From Thalassobacterium maritimum (GTDB taxonomy: Bacteria > Verrucomicrobiota > Verrucomicrobiia > Opitutales > Coraliomargaritaceae): a stretch of 64,000 bases of DNA. The translations under genes were made by a program, and so were the position numbers. The stretch spans positions 41,077 through 105,076 of the forward strand of contig NZ_JARXHW010000011.1 in NCBI RefSeq assembly GCF_031127805.1, given 5' to 3'. Positions 1-7,530 of this stretch are shown piece by piece (within the stretch, counting starts at the first letter, position 1; every line of letters begins with the position of its first letter). Under the pieces are notes generated by a model. It worked only from the letters and a program-made list of their open reading frames with translations. It was not told the origin of the DNA and searched no databases.

Positions 1-79
1 GTAAGAGTGCGAGCGCAATGACCGGAAAAGTAGCGCGGTGCTTTAGCCCGCGTTTAAAAGTGTTGATAGACCCATTCAT
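1..79 (-). CDS. Partial gene downstream of DUF3450 (N-terminal 26 codons only)
   Basis: An open frame starts at the ATG at 79-77 and overlaps the stop of the DUF3450 gene in an ATGA arrangement, then runs off the window. The visible N-terminus has basic residues (FKRGLKHR) followed by a hydrophobic stretch (FPVIALALL), which reads as a signal peptide or first membrane segment. Genes of the MotA/TolQ/ExbB family usually follow DUF3450 genes, and some carry such an N-terminal leader, so an ExbB-like protein is the best guess from context. The visible residues are too few to prove it. Confidence 0.45.
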   Translation of the reverse strand, partial: MNGSINTFKRGLKHRATFPVIALALL

Positions 80-843
80 TTCACAGCCCCTTCTTTCAGT
101 GCAACTGGCAGCTCAATTAACTTCGGCTCGGTGCTGCGGCCTTCCACCAGTGCGATGCACTCCTGAATCTTGGCGGCCAATTCCGGCTGCGAGTGCCACT
201 CCCAGCCCGCCGTGCCTAATTTGCCATAGCCCGCATCGTTTGGCGCCAGGTAGTAAGCCTGCCCCAGACCAACCCACAGCGTGCGGAAGGAAACTTCCAC
301 CTCACTGCCCGGCAGCGCGCGGATGCTTTCACTCAAGGAAATCTTGGCGTCAAACTCACGAATCTTGCCCAGCAGGTTCACCACAGACTGCATGCGCTCG
401 CCCAAACCGAGAGTCGTTTCGTCCGCCTGCAGAGGGAGGCGCTGATAAACCGGCTCCAACTCTTCCTGCAAGGGCTCTGGCAAGCGCGGCTTCAACTCGC
501 GCAGCCCGCGCTCCATTTTAACCAGAAAACTTTCGATCTGCTGCACATCCGCGGCGACTCGCTCACTTTGGTCCAAGAGCTCCAGACGCTTGGCATCTGC
601 AGTCGAAACAAAGCCTTCGTGCTCTTCAATGATGGCTTCCAATTTGGCCACCCGCTTGTCCGCGACAATTAAAAGATCTTCCAGTAACACTCGTTCCTCC
701 TGCCATTGCAGAGATTCGCGCGAGATCGCCTTCTCAGCAGTGGCCCACTCGCCGATCGTCGTACGCACGTCGTCGAGCGCCTCGGGCGAGGCACTGGCTA
801 CGGATATATATGCGCTCATCAGCGCAAGTGTTAGTCGTTTCAT
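76..843 (-). CDS. DUF3450 family periplasmic coiled-coil protein
   Basis: This 255-residue protein begins with a signal peptide (MKRLTLALMSAYISVASA). A long charged helical region rich in E, K, Q and L follows (about residues 25-150), then a C-terminal part with the LWVGLGQAYYLAPN segment that I associate with DUF3450 proteins. The frame is open further upstream to 951, but the ATG at 843 gives a clean signal peptide and keeps the iron-box-like site at 955-969 outside the gene. DUF3450 genes normally sit with ExbB/ExbD/TonB energy-transduction genes, and here the next gene overlaps the stop by 4 bp. A role in energising or scaffolding outer-membrane uptake is inferred from that context only. 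Confidence 0.8.
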   Translation of the reverse strand: MKRLTLALMSAYISVASASPEALDDVRTTIGEWATAEKAISRESLQWQEERVLLEDLLIVADKRVAKLEAIIEEHEGFVSTADAKRLELLDQSERVAADVQQIESFLVKMERGLRELKPRLPEPLQEELEPVYQRLPLQADETTLGLGERMQSVVNLLGKIREFDAKISLSESIRALPGSEVEVSFRTLWVGLGQAYYLAPNDAGYGKLGTAGWEWHSQPELAAKIQECIALVEGRSTEPKLIELPVALKEGAVK

Positions 844-954
844 AATAAAGTGAGTGGTTCCAGCATCGCGATCCTCGAGGGAGCTCCTCGAAAAACGGCC
901 TGCGTTTGAATAATCCGCCCGCAAAATGCGAGCTCGCCTCAAACAGGTCAAGCA

Positions 955-969
955 TGATACTGAGTCTCA
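955..969. promoter_or_regulatory. Fur-box-like operator upstream of the DUF3450 operon
   Basis: TGATACT-G-AGTCTCA is an imperfect 7-1-7 palindrome; its two half sites read TGATACT and TGAGACT. The geometry matches the 7-1-7 Fur site model (TGATAAT half site), with changed inner bases. The same 15-mer recurs upstream of the gene at 5218-6117 and, with one change, upstream of the TonB-dependent receptor. On the coding strand the identity with the 6168-6182 site extends through ATCATGC.TGAC. Confidence 0.6.
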
Positions 970-975
970 CTACCA

Positions 976-1000
976 GCATTGCAATTGAGAATTGCAATGC
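976..1000. repeat. Perfect 11-3-11 palindrome next to the iron box
   Basis: GCATTGCAATT, a GAG centre, and the exact complement of the first arm form a 25-bp palindrome between the PstS-like gene and the DUF3450 promoter. No T-run follows on either strand, so it does not look like an intrinsic terminator. It could be a second operator. The core GCAATT also occurs near the second iron-box site, around 6218-6225. Confidence 0.6.
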
Positions 1001-1042
1001 ACGACTCATTTCAGTGCCCATGAATGCATGGGCCCAGCTAAA

Positions 1043-2110
1043 CTAATACTGCTGCAATACTTGCTGCGCAATGGCTGGATCAATGGGAAAGTAGCCAACT
1101 TGCTCTACAATCTGCTGCCCTTCACGACTGTAAACGAAGCGTAGGAACTCTTTCTGTAGATCGGTAGGCCCTTGCTCAGGATTGATATTGAGAATCACAT
1201 ATAAACTACGTGTCAGGGGATAAATACCGCGAGCCGCATTGCGCTTATTGGCGTTTACAAAATTGCCATCCGCTGCCTGCAGGGGAAGCGTCGCCACGTT
1301 TGCCGTTTTATATGCAATCCCGGAATACCCGATACTATAAGGATCCATGCCCACATGGCGCACCACCTCGGCACTCCCCGCATGCTCTGTTAAACTCTCG
1401 CGAAAGGTGCCTCCGTTCAGTGCATGTGACTTAAAGAAGGCGTGGGTACCGGAGGCTGGATTGCGACCATGGAGTCGGATCGGCGCATTGCTCCACGGTC
1501 CTGTTAAACCAAGTTGCCCCCAACGCTGAATCGGAGAGTCTGATTCGCTAAATATAGCCGCGATTTGCTCCAGCGATAGCCCCGTCTCTAGTATTGGATT
1601 ATCTGGGTGGACATACACAGCCAGCGTATCCACTGCGACTGCTAACTGTGTTGCTTTGTAACCAAAAGCTTGCTCAAAGCGTGCGCTCTCATCGCCCTTC
1701 ATCACACGGCTCATCGGGCCAATGTCGGAACGCTGCTCCAACAGAGCAGGGATCGCGGTCGAAGACCCCTTCCCCTCATGTCGAAAACGAAGCCCGGTTT
1801 GAAATCGACCTAACTCGGCCTCCCACTCCGCCAACAGTTCATCCATCGTATCCGAGCCAATACTCCTCAAATACCCCTGCAATGGCACCTGCACCGAATA
1901 GGCAGGGTACGGAGCACTCACTGCGTGGATCGCAGGCACCGGCTGCGGCGTCATCACCGCGGGACTTGCAGTGACTGCGACCGATTGGCGGCTTGTAGCT
2001 GATTGGCCCAGCGGAGTGGCCGCCTGCTTTCGATTGCCTTCTTGGCATCCGGATAAAAGTGCAATCGCCAGCAAAAAGGCGGAGCCCAGACTTGTGTAGG
2101 TATGTTTCAT
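1043..2110 (-). CDS. PstS-like phosphate-binding lipoprotein
   Basis: This 355-residue protein starts with a lipoprotein signal peptide ending in the lipobox LLSGC (about residues 18-22), then a Thr/Ser/Pro-rich linker to about residue 75. A PBP_like_2 periplasmic binding domain follows. The SIGSDTM opening, the GKGSSTAIPAL loop and GRNPASGTHAFFKSH are typical phosphate-binding segments of PstS proteins. It would bind phosphate at the outer face of the inner membrane. No pstCAB genes are adjacent. It lies 27 bp downstream of the formylglycine-enzyme-like gene on the same strand, so the two are probably co-transcribed. A binding-protein role in signalling rather than transport is possible. Confidence 0.8.
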   Translation of the reverse strand: MKHTYTSLGSAFLLAIALLSGCQEGNRKQAATPLGQSATSRQSVAVTASPAVMTPQPVPAIHAVSAPYPAYSVQVPLQGYLRSIGSDTMDELLAEWEAELGRFQTGLRFRHEGKGSSTAIPALLEQRSDIGPMSRVMKGDESARFEQAFGYKATQLAVAVDTLAVYVHPDNPILETGLSLEQIAAIFSESDSPIQRWGQLGLTGPWSNAPIRLHGRNPASGTHAFFKSHALNGGTFRESLTEHAGSAEVVRHVGMDPYSIGYSGIAYKTANVATLPLQAADGNFVNANKRNAARGIYPLTRSLYVILNINPEQGPTDLQKEFLRFVYSREGQQIVEQVGYFPIDPAIAQQVLQQY

Positions 2111-2137
2111 AGCAAGTTTACGTAAGTAATTGAAAAA

Positions 2138-3823
2138 TTAAAACTGAGCCGTAGATGCGATACGGAAGCCGATGTATTGGGTGGCTACACTCGGCGCATA
2201 ACTCCAACGGTTCCCGGAACGGCTGAGTGGGGCCTCGTCATAGTAGGAACCACCGCGCAGGACTTTGGTGCGCAGATTTTCATCGGCCGCATTCCCACCT
2301 TCAACGTTCATCGGATCGACAGGACCTAGTTGGGAGTAATCAGCGAGCCAATCATGACACCATTCCCAGACATTGCCATGCATGTCATACAAGCCCCAAT
2401 CGTTCGGCTGATAACTAGCGACAGGGAGCGCTTGATCATGATTACGAGGCGACTTGGGATCAAACACGTTCGCCTGTTGCAAGCTCAATTGATTCGATCC
2501 AGTATTGTAGGCAGCTTGTTGATTCGCACGACAGGCAATTTCCCACTCCGCCTCGCTCGGAAGCCGGTATTGCATCGAATCCGAATGCGCGGATAGCTGC
2601 TCACAAAAATTGACGGCTTCAGTCCATGTGACTGAATGCACAGGAAGCGTATCACCTCTAGCTGAAGCATCATTGCGCATTTGTTGTGGCAACTCCCCCA
2701 TGACTGCCATCCACTGCCCCTGAGTCAGTTCGGTCTCGGCAATATAATAGGCGCGAGTCAGTGTAACCGAATGCAAGTGCTCATCCGCATCACGCTGAAA
2801 CTCCAACTCAGGCGTTCCGATCGTATAGTTCCCCGCCGGCACCATTCGCATTCTAATTCCAAATGGGGCAACATGCACCCGCTCACCAGCCGCATAAGCA
2901 TGCTGGTGTAAATACGAAAGCGCCTCGGCGTTATCGGAATCCAGTAAGCGTAATTTCTGATACAGTTCCACCGCACGGGCAGGCTCCGACTGGCTCATCG
3001 CACGCTGAGCCAGAGCTGATAAATTCTTTAAGCTCACCTGCTCAAATTGCTTTCCCGATTCATAGGCCTGCTGATATGCTTTAAGCATCGCGTAGGGCCC
3101 TGCCTCAGTCGCAAGGCCTTCAGCATGTTCTACTTGTTCCAAGTATTGCTGCCACTCTAGAGTCGCGTAATTCTGCATAGCTTGCTCTTGAGCAAGCTTA
3201 TCAAGCCGCGCAAAATCACGACGAATGCTCGCGATCCCTTGCTTTGACAAAGCCTGAGCATACGCCGTCTCCAACATAAGAATCGATGACTGATCCGAAT
3301 TCAAAGCACGCGCTTCTTCCAACTGAAAAGCAAGCGCCTCGATGGCATGATCGCTAGTAGTGCTCGCGAGTTCCGCGGCAATTTGCTCTGTGATCGCTTC
3401 GATCTCACTCAAATGTGTTGCAGCATCCACTTCTGCGACATGCCGCTCATGGGCTTGGCCAACTTGCATCAAAGGAACCATCTCAGAGGCATCGTTTACA
3501 CTTTTCGACTCGAGGGACTCCGACAAATCGGACGACTCTGCCTGAGCTTCCGCCACCTCAGTCTCAACACTCAGAGGGACTGCAACGACCTCTGACGCCA
3601 GAGAGACAGCAGGCTCCACAGGCTGCGCCCCCTTCGACTGCTCCAAAGAAGTCTCCGCAATCTCGCCCTGACCTGAAATAGATAAAAAGGCATACAAACC
3701 GGCTGCAAAAAGTAACAACGCGCCCAGGCACAGCCAAACAACGGATATTGTTCGCTGATTTTCATTTGACCCACCTGCATCAGACAGATCCATCAGCACG
3801 CTTTTTTTATTCGAATTACTCAT
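2138..3823 (-). CDS. Membrane-anchored SUMF1/FGE-domain protein
   Basis: This 561-residue protein has a short cytoplasmic N-terminus, one membrane helix (about residues 28-50), a long acidic and helical middle region (about 55-310), and a C-terminal formylglycine-generating-enzyme (SUMF1) domain (about 320-561). Family landmarks include FGIRMRMVPAGNYTIG, TELTQGQWMAVMG, YRLPSEAEWEIACRA, GNVWEWC and VLRGGSYYD. Proteins of this fold either oxidise a sulfatase cysteine to formylglycine or simply bind ligands or proteins. The catalytic cysteine pair of true FGEs is not evident, so a non-catalytic or uncharacterised role is likely. It is the first gene of a probable two-gene unit with the PstS-like lipoprotein. 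Confidence 0.8.
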   Translation of the reverse strand: MSNSNKKSVLMDLSDAGGSNENQRTISVVWLCLGALLLFAAGLYAFLSISGQGEIAETSLEQSKGAQPVEPAVSLASEVVAVPLSVETEVAEAQAESSDLSESLESKSVNDASEMVPLMQVGQAHERHVAEVDAATHLSEIEAITEQIAAELASTTSDHAIEALAFQLEEARALNSDQSSILMLETAYAQALSKQGIASIRRDFARLDKLAQEQAMQNYATLEWQQYLEQVEHAEGLATEAGPYAMLKAYQQAYESGKQFEQVSLKNLSALAQRAMSQSEPARAVELYQKLRLLDSDNAEALSYLHQHAYAAGERVHVAPFGIRMRMVPAGNYTIGTPELEFQRDADEHLHSVTLTRAYYIAETELTQGQWMAVMGELPQQMRNDASARGDTLPVHSVTWTEAVNFCEQLSAHSDSMQYRLPSEAEWEIACRANQQAAYNTGSNQLSLQQANVFDPKSPRNHDQALPVASYQPNDWGLYDMHGNVWEWCHDWLADYSQLGPVDPMNVEGGNAADENLRTKVLRGGSYYDEAPLSRSGNRWSYAPSVATQYIGFRIASTAQF

Positions 3824-3911
3824 CTAATATTCCCTAGACATCAAGTTGCTGATTCAAAGAAATCAAGGTGTCGAGCGAACATAGGTGAGTGAATAAAAAC
3901 TTCACTCAATC

Positions 3912-3926
3912 GACATCTAACGGACA
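3912..3926 (-). promoter_or_regulatory. Possible Pho-box-like direct repeat
   Basis: On the minus strand TGTC-N7-TGTC appears about 90 bp upstream of the FGE/PstS unit. The 11-bp repeat spacing is that of PhoB half sites (CTGTCAT repeats). Flanking bases match the consensus poorly, so this is suggestive only. PhoB and PhoR homologues are encoded at 32.8-34.9 kb. Confidence 0.25.
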
Positions 3927-4080
3927 TAATCGTAACTTTTTCACATCCCATACCGTATTCATATATCGAATACTAAGTGTCAAATACGTTAAATAACTAC
4001 TCTTAGCAGGTCGGAGGTTGATGTTATCAAACTCTTCCCCTACTGCAGTAGACTTTTAGCCAGAATGGAAAGCAGAGCGA

Positions 4081-4752
4081 ATGAGCACAGATCATACAAT
4101 TAGAGAAATCAGCCGGGAAACTTTGCTCAAGAGCGTAGATCGCTCTAAGCGAAAAGCTGTCGAAGCCCTATTTACGGATCGCGATGTAGACTATGTAGTA
4201 TTACTGGAGTCACCGGATCGGAAACGACGAAATCTACTCACAGTAGGACCGAATTTAGAGTACCCCGATTTAACTGCCACCTTTGGGCTCAAAATCGATG
4301 ATCTGGAACCCAGCGCTTACGTGAGCACTCAAAAAGGAACGCTCAATAAAGGGCCGCGATTCCTCTCGCGCGCAGCGGGCCAGATTGAACAACTTGAAAG
4401 TCTGATTTCCGAATTACGTAAGGAAAAAAAGCGCTTACATCTCAAACTCGACCAAGCTCTCAAAACAGTCGAAATAGTCACGGCAGACCGCACGACCTTA
4501 GAGCAACTCAAGCGGCAGCTCGATCAGCAGCAAATCGAGCAAGCCAGCCTACAGAACCAAATCGACATGCGCGAAGCTGATTTACTCAAAATGGAAGAAG
4601 ATCTGTTGGATCGCATGAATCAACTCATCCAAAAAGAAGCCGAACTCGAGCAGTGGGAAGAAGATATGTTTGCACGCGAACGCCACTTAGCCCTGGCGAC
4701 CAAAGACAAGGGTGCCCCAGAGCTTCCCGACACGACGCGTGCTCTCCGCTAA
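4081..4752 (+). CDS. Unrecognised coiled-coil protein
   Basis: This 223-residue protein matches no family I recognise. Residues 1-95 form a compact mixed region (DVDYVVLLESPDRKRRNLLTVGP reads as beta strands). About residues 100-210 are a continuous charged coiled coil with leucines in heptad-like spacing. There is no signal peptide or membrane segment, so it is presumably cytoplasmic. The start ATG follows a purine-rich GGAAAGCAGAG segment. It is transcribed away from the FGE/PstS unit and converges on the gene at 4803-5228, so it stands alone. Confidence 0.65.
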   Translation: MSTDHTIREISRETLLKSVDRSKRKAVEALFTDRDVDYVVLLESPDRKRRNLLTVGPNLEYPDLTATFGLKIDDLEPSAYVSTQKGTLNKGPRFLSRAAGQIEQLESLISELRKEKKRLHLKLDQALKTVEIVTADRTTLEQLKRQLDQQQIEQASLQNQIDMREADLLKMEEDLLDRMNQLIQKEAELEQWEEDMFARERHLALATKDKGAPELPDTTRALR

Positions 4753-4802
4753 TTAACAGCTGCTCTCCTAACAAACGCGCCAGACCTCAGACAACGCTCA
4801 GC

Positions 4803-5228
4803 TTAACTCGCTTGCAGGTCGGTCGCCAATTGCAGCACACAGTCTTCCCAATCCGCAATGACTCGTGCTTTAAAGAAATCCACTTCCAGCGAATCCAACA
4901 CAGATACAGCACCCTTTTCGCTAAGGCAGGCATCAAGTCCAGCGGCGGAGTGAGCACCAAGGGGATCGCCTAAAACGAGAATGGAATAGATTAGTCGATC
5001 CAACCACAGATTGGCCGCCTGCATACGCTTCTGCAGCGAACGCAGTCCCGAGTGTGTCAAAATAAACACTGAATAGCCGCCATTTCTCAAGCGCTCCTCC
5101 CCCAGACTCGACAGTTCGCACATTTCTGCCTGCACGCCACAATCTTGAGCATGCCGATAAAGCATAAATGCCGATGCCCACGCCTCACCCTCATTGCAAT
5201 TGTGATAAATACTTAAGTTAGCTCTCAC
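4803..5228 (-). CDS. Unknown small protein, flavodoxin-like outline
   Basis: This 141-residue protein is not recognised. Its start overlaps the stop of the 5218-6117 gene by 11 bp, so the two are translated from one message. The order of elements (a strand LSIYHN, a glycine-containing loop, a helix, a strand VQAEMCEL, then YSVFILTHSG) resembles the first half of a flavodoxin fold. The usual T-x-T-G-x-T phosphate loop is missing. The pair is headed by an iron-box-like site, so a redox role in iron release is a reasonable but unproven inference. No signal peptide is visible; it is probably cytosolic. Confidence 0.6.
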   Translation of the reverse strand: MRANLSIYHNCNEGEAWASAFMLYRHAQDCGVQAEMCELSSLGEERLRNGGYSVFILTHSGLRSLQKRMQAANLWLDRLIYSILVLGDPLGAHSAAGLDACLSEKGAVSVLDSLEVDFFKARVIADWEDCVLQLATDLQAS

Positions 5229-6117
5229 TTTGCCCTCCTTCTGATTTCAAACGAGTCTGCATAATTTGTTGCCAAGCAGTTTCTGCAGCGACTTCTCGTG
5301 CTGCGCGCAATTCGTAAAGTACAGCATCTCCATCGCCCAATAGAAGCCAAGCAAGACGACCACCATCATCATGCAAAACCGTTCGCTTCACTGCATAAAG
5401 GTCTAAGCTGAAACCTCCATAGGATCCATAGCAATGCGCCCAATAGCCTTCGCGTTCAAAACGTTCGAACACGTAAGTGTGCACTAAGCTCACTTCGTAG
5501 CGCCGCGCTGTTACCTCTAAAGGTAGACCAACTTTATTAGCCGCCGCCAGAGGCGGAAAGCAATTACCCCCACAGTAGCTCTGCTCGATGGCCGCATCCG
5601 GACAGAGCAGACGCCCCCAGTCGCGACTCGGAACCGTCGCCCCGCGCTCCGGAAGGGGCGCATCCAGCGCGATGTCCCCCAGCACAGACGCCCAGCCCGA
5701 CGGCGCCAAATCATTCGAGGCACTCAGCTGTAAAAATTGAGCCCCATATTCATTTAAAAGCTGTACGCCCCCTGGGGAACCGCAGCAGGCACAGGCCTCT
5801 AATTTCGCAGTAGCACGCTCCCAGCCCTCATAATCAGGCGCAGGAATCAAAGCACTGCTAGAAAATTGCCCCGCGATCGAAGCGAGTAAATCATCACGTT
5901 GCAGCCGTACAGTCATACGTCCACAGGCTTGATCCAACTGCACAAATAACTCAGGCAGGCGACTGAGGCAGTTCAAAACGTAGTCCCAATGATCCATCAA
6001 GGGAATGTAGCCCTCGCGAGTCGTTTCAAAGCAATACCGTAAGCGCGAATAAGGTGCCTCAGGGAAAGTGAACCCGCTGCGATTGTTGTAAGTTTGTGCT
6101 CGATTATATTCGTCCAT
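5218..6117 (-). CDS. Unknown protein of a putative iron-regulated operon
   Basis: This 299-residue protein starts at the ATG at 6117. The frame stays open to 6204, but a start there would place the iron-box-like palindrome (6168-6182) inside the gene. It has no signal peptide or membrane segment. Notable features are a CACCGSPGG cysteine cluster (about residue 115) and CGGNCFPPLAAANKVGLP (about residue 190), four cysteines that could bind metal or a cluster. The segment GGVQLLNEYGAQFLQL faintly recalls haem-utilisation proteins of the HmuS/ChuX group, but I cannot confirm this. Its downstream partner overlaps by 11 bp. Its neighbours are a PepSY protein and a TonB-dependent receptor. Confidence 0.65.
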   Translation of the reverse strand: MDEYNRAQTYNNRSGFTFPEAPYSRLRYCFETTREGYIPLMDHWDYVLNCLSRLPELFVQLDQACGRMTVRLQRDDLLASIAGQFSSSALIPAPDYEGWERATAKLEACACCGSPGGVQLLNEYGAQFLQLSASNDLAPSGWASVLGDIALDAPLPERGATVPSRDWGRLLCPDAAIEQSYCGGNCFPPLAAANKVGLPLEVTARRYEVSLVHTYVFERFEREGYWAHCYGSYGGFSLDLYAVKRTVLHDDGGRLAWLLLGDGDAVLYELRAAREVAAETAWQQIMQTRLKSEGGQSES

Positions 6118-6167
6118 GGAAGCGTTTGGGATGACAGATGTGACCCAATGCTGACCGCAGTCATGCA

Positions 6168-6182
6168 TGATACTGAGTCTCA
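6168..6182. promoter_or_regulatory. Fur-box-like operator, second copy
   Basis: TGATACTGAGTCTCA is identical to the site at 955-969 and lies about 50 bp upstream of the 6117 start. A further 6-1-6 palindrome, ATATTG-A-CAATAT (6183-6195), abuts it on the promoter-distal side. Confidence 0.6.
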
Positions 6183-6316
6183 ATATTGACAATATGAGTA
6201 GCAAATGCGATCCAGTCGCAATTGCAAGCCTATGCTTCTCTATTTACACATTCTAAACGCTCTAAGCTGTTCAAAGTACATTCAAAGACTGAGGAATATT
6301 AAGTCCGAGAAACCAG

Positions 6317-7456
6317 TTAATTCTTAAAGAATCGCCGCCAAGAGAGACTGAAACCGGTGTAGACTAAAAGCAGTGCCCCAAAACATGCGATCGAGGCGAT
6401 CACTTTACTGATGAGCCCAAAGGCTTCGCCAGTGTGCAAGAAACGCACCCAAATGCGCGCACGCAAACCTGCGCTACGGTCATTGAAATGCGTTGCTTGA
6501 AGAATATTACCAGTAAAGGGATCGAGCTCCACAGGCATGTAAGCCCGGCTTGGCATAGAGTCAGGAAAGATGACAAAGGTCTTCAGGGAAACATCTCTGG
6601 ATTCGAGCGCTTCCTCACTCGGCAAATGAATGCCGAGCGCTTCCCAGTTCGGATAAGCATCGGCCAATGTGTTGACATAAGCCTCTAAAGGCAGTCGATC
6701 TGCCGATGTATCTGGAGCCGGGAAACTGGCAGGTTCGACAGCCATCATGCCAAAGTTTCGAGCTTCTGGCGGTGTTTCGCCATACAGTTGAAAAACCAGA
6801 TCGTGCCCCCAACGAAAAGAGATCGCGATCGCCGTCACAGCGAGCAGCACCAGAACTGGCAGACTCCAGAAGCCGATCACATTGTGCCAACGATAGTCTC
6901 GAGCCTTCCCCTTCAGCCTGCGCTTCCAAAGGAGTCTTGGTTTGATCTGTCGCCAATTCCATTTACGCGGAAACCACAGATACAGTCCGCTCACACATAG
7001 AAAGACGAAAATAATGTTAGCCGTGCCCATCACCACACGCCCGCCCTGAAGCCAATCACCGCTGAAGGCGAGCCAGCGATGAAGCGCCTCTAAAGTATGA
7101 AGAATTTCGTGCGCTGTGTGACTTTTGGTTTCAAAGGTTTCGCCAGTATGCGGATTAATATAGAGTGGCCCCTCCCACCGCACAAAAGCTTGGTAATTAG
7201 CGTGCGGATCACTGGGAATTTGGATCAAGTCGATGGCCAATTCTGGATGCGCCTCCTTGGCGGTTTGAATCAGGCTTTCCAATTCGAGCACTTCACTCAC
7301 GTCGCTCTCGTGCCCAATCAGATCACGATCCACCCATTGCAGAATCTCCTCCTCAAAGGCGATCGCAATGCCCGTAAAGGACATGATAGCGACAAGAACT
7401 CCGGTGAAGATTCCAGCGATCAGGTGTAGCCAAAAAATGATACGTCTAAATTTCAT
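6317..7456 (-). CDS. PepSY-associated transmembrane protein (PiuB-like)
   Basis: This 379-residue inner-membrane protein has the PepSY-TM layout. The first helix is near residues 8-32 (FWLHLIAGIFTGVLVAIMSFTGIAI). A periplasmic PepSY region follows with the HTGETFETKSHTAHEILHTLEALHRWLAF segment. Middle helices are near 145-165 and 195-215, and a last helix is near 350-372. Conserved histidines in HLIAG, LHTLEALHRW and RFLHTGEAFG fit haem or metal coordination seen in PepSY-type ferric-siderophore reductases. It lies just downstream of the TonB-dependent receptor, separated by a strong terminator, so it may need its own promoter or read-through. Reduction of imported ferric chelates is inferred. 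Confidence 0.8.
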   Translation of the reverse strand: MKFRRIIFWLHLIAGIFTGVLVAIMSFTGIAIAFEEEILQWVDRDLIGHESDVSEVLELESLIQTAKEAHPELAIDLIQIPSDPHANYQAFVRWEGPLYINPHTGETFETKSHTAHEILHTLEALHRWLAFSGDWLQGGRVVMGTANIIFVFLCVSGLYLWFPRKWNWRQIKPRLLWKRRLKGKARDYRWHNVIGFWSLPVLVLLAVTAIAISFRWGHDLVFQLYGETPPEARNFGMMAVEPASFPAPDTSADRLPLEAYVNTLADAYPNWEALGIHLPSEEALESRDVSLKTFVIFPDSMPSRAYMPVELDPFTGNILQATHFNDRSAGLRARIWVRFLHTGEAFGLISKVIASIACFGALLLVYTGFSLSWRRFFKN

Positions 7457-7472
7457 TGTCGTCTAATTATCT

Positions 7473-7507
7473 AAAAAAAGGGCTGGCTCACCTTGATGAG
7501 CCAGCCC
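7473..7507 (-). terminator. Rho-independent terminator after the TonB-dependent receptor
   Basis: GGGCTGGCTCA and its exact complement form an 11-bp stem around a 6-nt loop (7480-7507). On the minus strand it is followed by seven T residues (7479-7473). It lies 24 bp past the receptor stop and 17 bp before the PepSY gene start. Confidence 0.9.
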
Positions 7508-7530
7508 AGAAAAAATAACAATCGTTTATG

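Noticed and set aside
18..521. Plus-strand open frame of 167 codons at the window start
   Set aside because: It is antisense to the DUF3450 gene, has no family resemblance and an Arg/Pro/Cys-rich shadow composition.
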